DNA of 64,000 nt, from NCBI GenBank assembly GCA_964036155.1, contig OZ038423.1:45027249-45091248 (forward strand), read 5' to 3'. The translations under genes were made by a program, and so were the position numbers. Below are positions 59,981-64,000 of the stretch, piece after piece (the first letter of the stretch is position 1; every line of letters begins with the position of its first letter). The DNA comes from Diploscapter coronatus. Its lineage: Eukaryota > Nematoda > Chromadorea > Rhabditida > Rhabditidae. The notes below the pieces were generated by a model. The model saw only the letters and a program-made list of their open reading frames with translations, did no database searches and was not told the origin of the DNA.

Positions 59981-62900
59981 ATGACCATCTGCTGCGACCC
60001 GACCGAAACGGATATCGTTAATCTCGAATCGAGCTATTTCATTGGTATTAGGAATTTCTACACCTATTTGGAGTTAATTAAAACCTTTAAACTCGAGCAA
60101 CTGATGCACTCGAAACCAATTTTCATGTGTAAACTGGTGAAACATACTTGCATATTTTTCCTGATAAAGAATGGCTTTAAAAGGAACAGACTTTAAAAGT
60201 TTATTTTCAGGGCCCCGCTTCGTGCGATGGATCATCAAAATCTTCCGCAAGTGGGGTTTTATCATATCGGATCACGCGTGGCCCACTATTATCATTTGTT
60301 TGCTCATATCGAGTCTAGCGATGCTGAAGATTATCTCGACAAGGTTAAAAATTGGTACTAATTTTTTTAAGATTGAGATTTTCAGGCAAGCCAACGACAT
60401 CACTGGATACACTCCGTATGGTGCTCGAGCTAACGACGAATATGATGAGTATCAAAAGTTTTTCTCAGCTAAAGGTAAGAAAATACCTATTTAGGCACAC
60501 TGAACTAATTTATTTAGGTCTACCGGTAACAGCGTATCTATTTATCGTAGCTAAAGATAACGGGAGTATGCTGAGGCCTGAATATCTTGAGGAAGCTGTA
60601 GAGGTTAAAAATATCCTAAATAAGTTTTGAGGGTTTAAAGTTTAGGTCCTAAACTTGGCCCAGAATAACGTGACCCTACATGATCATCAAAGTGGAAGGA
60701 ATGAGTCGTTCAACATGTTTTGTAATTCTTTCTGCCAAACAAATGAACCCGTACGACAATTTTATGTGAGTCCGCAAATTTGTTGAATTTTTACAATATC
60801 TTCGAGTTACAGAACGGCTATAAAATTCTCAGTGAGCCGCACAACGAAGAGTCCAGGTTGAAGCTGGAATATCCAAGTTCGACGATTTTAGGAAGGAAGT
60901 TCAGCTTACAAGTATTTCATATTGCTTTAAAATTGCCTAATTTTCAACGATTCAGTTAAACTTCTACGGAGTCGAACTATTCCAAGACGAAAATTCGGAT
61001 AAAATCCCTAAGCTGTTGGGTGGGCCTGATAACGAGAGCTCAGGTAGAAAATGTCGTGTTTAAATTTAAGAGTCTGAGTTTAAGATAACTCAACATCCGT
61101 CGATTTTGTCAAAGATTCACTGCAAAAAGTCACGAATATCAAGTCGGTGAAGATGATCACTTTCCATTTCCGCGCCGAACACAAACCGGGCTGGAAGGAT
61201 GAGGAAATCAAGAACTGGGAGATGAAATTGGTTGACGTTTTCCAAGAGTAAGATTGTTCTTTATCATTTTCAATTCGGGAGAATTTTTTTCCTTAGAAAA
61301 TACACCAATAAGTCGAAACGCCTGAAGATCTATGCCTATTCTCAATCGTACGTCGAGGAAGAGATGGTCAGGGGTGGTACGACGATGCTTCCGTATTTGG
61401 TGATTAAAGTTTACTTTTATCGCTATTTTCTGGTCTTTATGATTTAGGCAGTCGGATTTTCGATTATGTGTCTGTGCAGTTGCGTTTCGGTCATGGTCAG
61501 AGCGTTATACATGCATCAGTTGAATTTCTACAAGGTATATTTATCCATATTTTCTTTTTATATTTCAAATATCTATTTAGATCGTATTGGCAGTCTTCGC
61601 CTGTGTCGCCCCACTTTTAGGGTGTGCAAATGCCCTGGCGTTAATGTTCGTCTGTGGCATACGATTCGCATCGATTTTATCCATTGTCTTCTTCCTAGTC
61701 CTGTCTATCGGTATTTTTATTTGCTATCATATTAAAGGGATGTATTTTGAACAACTATAGGCATCGATTCCTCGTATTTAATGATCCACGAATGGCAAAG
61801 AGTTACTAAGCACATGAGAGAGGTTCCGAATCGGAAAGACTCTGTTGGGTTCAGGATGAGTGAGGTAATAATGGTCAATATTTTAAATTTAATCATTGCC
61901 TATATATTTAGGTGCTTGGTGAAGTCGGGCCTGCAATTTTGATTTCCTGCTTGACAAACATGTTTGCTGACGCCGTTGGATCGTTCACTTCATCGTATGA
62001 AATCACCCTGCTTTGTACGGCAAACATGCTCTCCATGTGGTTCGCGTTCATATATCAGGTCGGATTATCTTAAAATATTTTTAAGAATCAAATTTAGATG
62101 ACATTTTACTCGGCGTTAATGGCAATTGTCGGGAGATACGAGTTTTCCGAGGACTACGTCGACAAAAACAAGATGGAAATCAAAGTTGCGGAGAACAAAG
62201 TCAGCATCGCCAGACACCATAGACCACTGACTGTATGTGTTAAAAGGGGAATTTTAAAATAACGAAAGTTTTAGCGCCAGCCATCGAAGTTCCACGAAAC
62301 CACCAAGCCCATTATCAGCAAATTCATGCAGCGATACGTCAATGTGATAACGACTCCGATAGTTTTCATCCTGATATTCCTAGCCTACCTTCTCTACTTA
62401 GCTTTCAGTATTTATGTAAGATTTAGTTTAATGTATTTAAAAAACAGTCATATTTAGGGTATCACAATCATGAACGTCAATTTGACCGCTCAGAAATTAT
62501 TCGCCCTAGACTCGCCCTTGCTTGAGCTGGATGACTTGCGAGTTGGCTACCAAGTGCCCTACTTCTCACTGGCAACTGTGTTCGTCGTCAAACCGGGGAA
62601 TCTCTCCGATCCTCAGAGGCTGAATCGACTCAACCAAATGGTTTCTGATTTTGAGCACCTTAAAAGTCCCGATTGGGGCGAGTCATGGGGTCCAGTTGGC
62701 ACTAAGTACTTCATCCGTGACTTCGAGACGTTCCAACAGTCATATGGCGAAGAAGACGATGCCGACTTCTTTGGTCCAGACGAGGATGCAGAAACGACAA
62801 CGCCGAAGTTGGGCCCGGTAAATTTATCTTAAAATTCGTCCCGACAAGGAAATTTCGAAAGTGTCCCTCTTATCTTTGATTGACTTTTTCACCGTAAGGA

Positions 62901-64000
62901 TATTTCAATACGCAGATAACGAATCTCTGAAGTCGAAAAGTGCTGACATTCGGTCCTAAGATTAGGATATTGCATTAGGAAAAAACGATTAAATAACGCG
63001 TGAAAACGAGAGAAGGTGCGAATTATCAAAATTTGGGTACACTAACTGACAGCTGTTCCATTCCTCCTATCTGCTCAAATAGCAAAGTCCTGCATTGGGT
63101 GAGCATTCAAAGCAAGATCCCGACCATAAAGCCCGATTTCAGATTCGTCATTAGTGTATCGAAATACTCTTACGGTGAAAAAATCAAGCAAAAATACGAG
63201 AGTTACTTCGCAATTTCCCTTGTGAAATAGAAGATTTAGACCACGACGTTCCACTACAACGACGATGATCTCCAGTACTTCCTGAAATGGCCTGAATTTG
63301 ACTACTGGCAAGGATTCGTCAAACTGAAGGGCGGAGACGGCAATAATACACAGTAGCTTTTTTCTAGAAATTAAGCAAGAGATTGAAATGTTCAGCGAGA
63401 AACAGTTGGATAGATTCTTCTTCACAGCCGGATTTCATGGAAGCGATCTATCAGTTTGGAGGAACCGAGGAAAGATGTTGCATTCCTGGCGAAGTGTGGT
63501 GGACAAATATCCCGAATTCAAACCATCAGTCTATCACGAAGATGGTGTCTTCCTGGACCTGATTGATAACATGTCGACGGATACTACTCAGGTAGCTAGA
63601 ATGATAAATATCGATTTAAAAATGGAACTTTTCAGTCAGTATTTGGTACATTAGCGTGTATGGCCTTAGTCTGCTTTATATTCCTGAACAATCTATTCAC
63701 CGTAGCAATCGCTAGTCTGTCTGTGCTGTCTATTTGCGCAGGTATGGATGTTTCATTACATTTCGCTAAAATAGCTCATTAAGGAATCCTGGGTATACTC
63801 TCCTTGACGGGAACCGACTTGGACCCTATCGTCATGGCTGCGATGATCATTTCAGTCGGATTCAGTGTAGACATACCTGCTCACGTTTCGTATCATTATT
63901 ATCAGGTAAAATCGGCTAGATTTTTGATTAGAAAAGAGATGTTAGTATTTCAGGCGTCGATTCAAGAAGGCCCACTATCAACCCCATCGGATCGCCTAGC
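59981..64000 (+). CDS. Patched-related (PTR/PTCHD-like) sterol-sensing-domain protein (3' partial)
   Basis: Twenty-one exons are visible (59981-60044, 60211-60343, 60386-60474, 60518-60603, 60646-60765, 60813-60911, 60956-61043, 61085-61247, 61297-61399, 61448-61534, 61581-61710, 61761-61864, 61912-62058, 62098-62232, 62275-62415, 62458-62817, 63240-63352, 63396-63591, 63636-63741, 63784-63905, 63954 to the edge), about 877 codons. TM1 is in HAWPTIIICLLISSLAMLKI. The sterol-sensing domain spans AVGFSIMCLCSCVSVMV, VLAVFACVAPLLGCANAL, GIDSSYLMIHEWQ and LGEVGPAILISCLTNMFADAVG. The second RND-type half includes WPEFDYWQGFVKL, RFFFTAGFHG, VYHEDGVFLDLIDNM and IISVGFSVDIPAHVSYHYY. Nematode PTR proteins act in cuticle formation, moulting and sterol or lipid handling. 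Only the last membrane spans are missing. Many introns are 40-50 bp with weak TTTAG acceptors. The start at 59981 is tentative; upstream exons are possible. Confidence 0.93.

Overview
The window looks like nuclear DNA of a rhabditid nematode. It is AT-rich, its genes have many small exons with GT-AG introns often only 38-50 bp long, acceptors are TTTCAG or TTTTAG, and several start codons sit just behind an acceptor, as in spliced-leader trans-splicing. Nematode families recur: transthyretin-like, patched-related, insulin/EGF-receptor L-domain and TIL proteins. I saw no bacterial operon, CRISPR array, rRNA or intact tRNA. All gene models were built by eye from exon, phase and splice-site fit, so single boundaries may be off by a few bases.

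Layout. 1-410: the end of a decayed mariner transposon on the minus strand. 460-1398 (+): FoxG-type forkhead gene whose 5' exons lie outside the window. 4318-5154 (+): transthyretin-like secreted protein. 6500-8654 (+): tetraspanin. 9156-10865 (-): RASD/Dexras-like small GTPase. 10.9-17.7 kb: gene-poor, with one Ser/Pro/Tyr-rich ORF. 17755-19341 (+): AT-hook protein, followed 248 bp later by a two-domain TIL protease-inhibitor gene (19590-20356, +). 20871-23364 (-): receptor L-domain (irld-like) gene. 24273-25693 (-): RNF141-like RING E3. 26218-27733 (-): peroxisomal enoyl-CoA isomerase. 28267-31873 (+): MINDY deubiquitinase. A small terminal-inverted-repeat element at 32.3-32.6 kb precedes a single-pass membrane protein (32868-34523, -, 5' end not found). 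34.5-38.9 kb: no firm gene.

38935-48974 (-) is the densest part: ERp44, rpb-6, UTP14 and atp-3 all on the minus strand with short gaps. The order atp-3, UTP14, rpb-6 is operon-like, and to my recollection atp-3 and UTP14 are also adjacent in C. elegans. rps-27 (49832-50940, +) is divergent from atp-3. 51-59.9 kb is gene-poor, with a few candidate exons and repeated motifs. 59981-64000 (+) is a patched-related transporter-like protein that runs off the right edge.

Most genes are ordinary housekeeping or nematode lineage genes. The best unexplained signals are a long miRNA-like hairpin inside a MINDY intron, the four-gene minus-strand cluster, a GC-AG intron in MINDY, and several inverted repeats.
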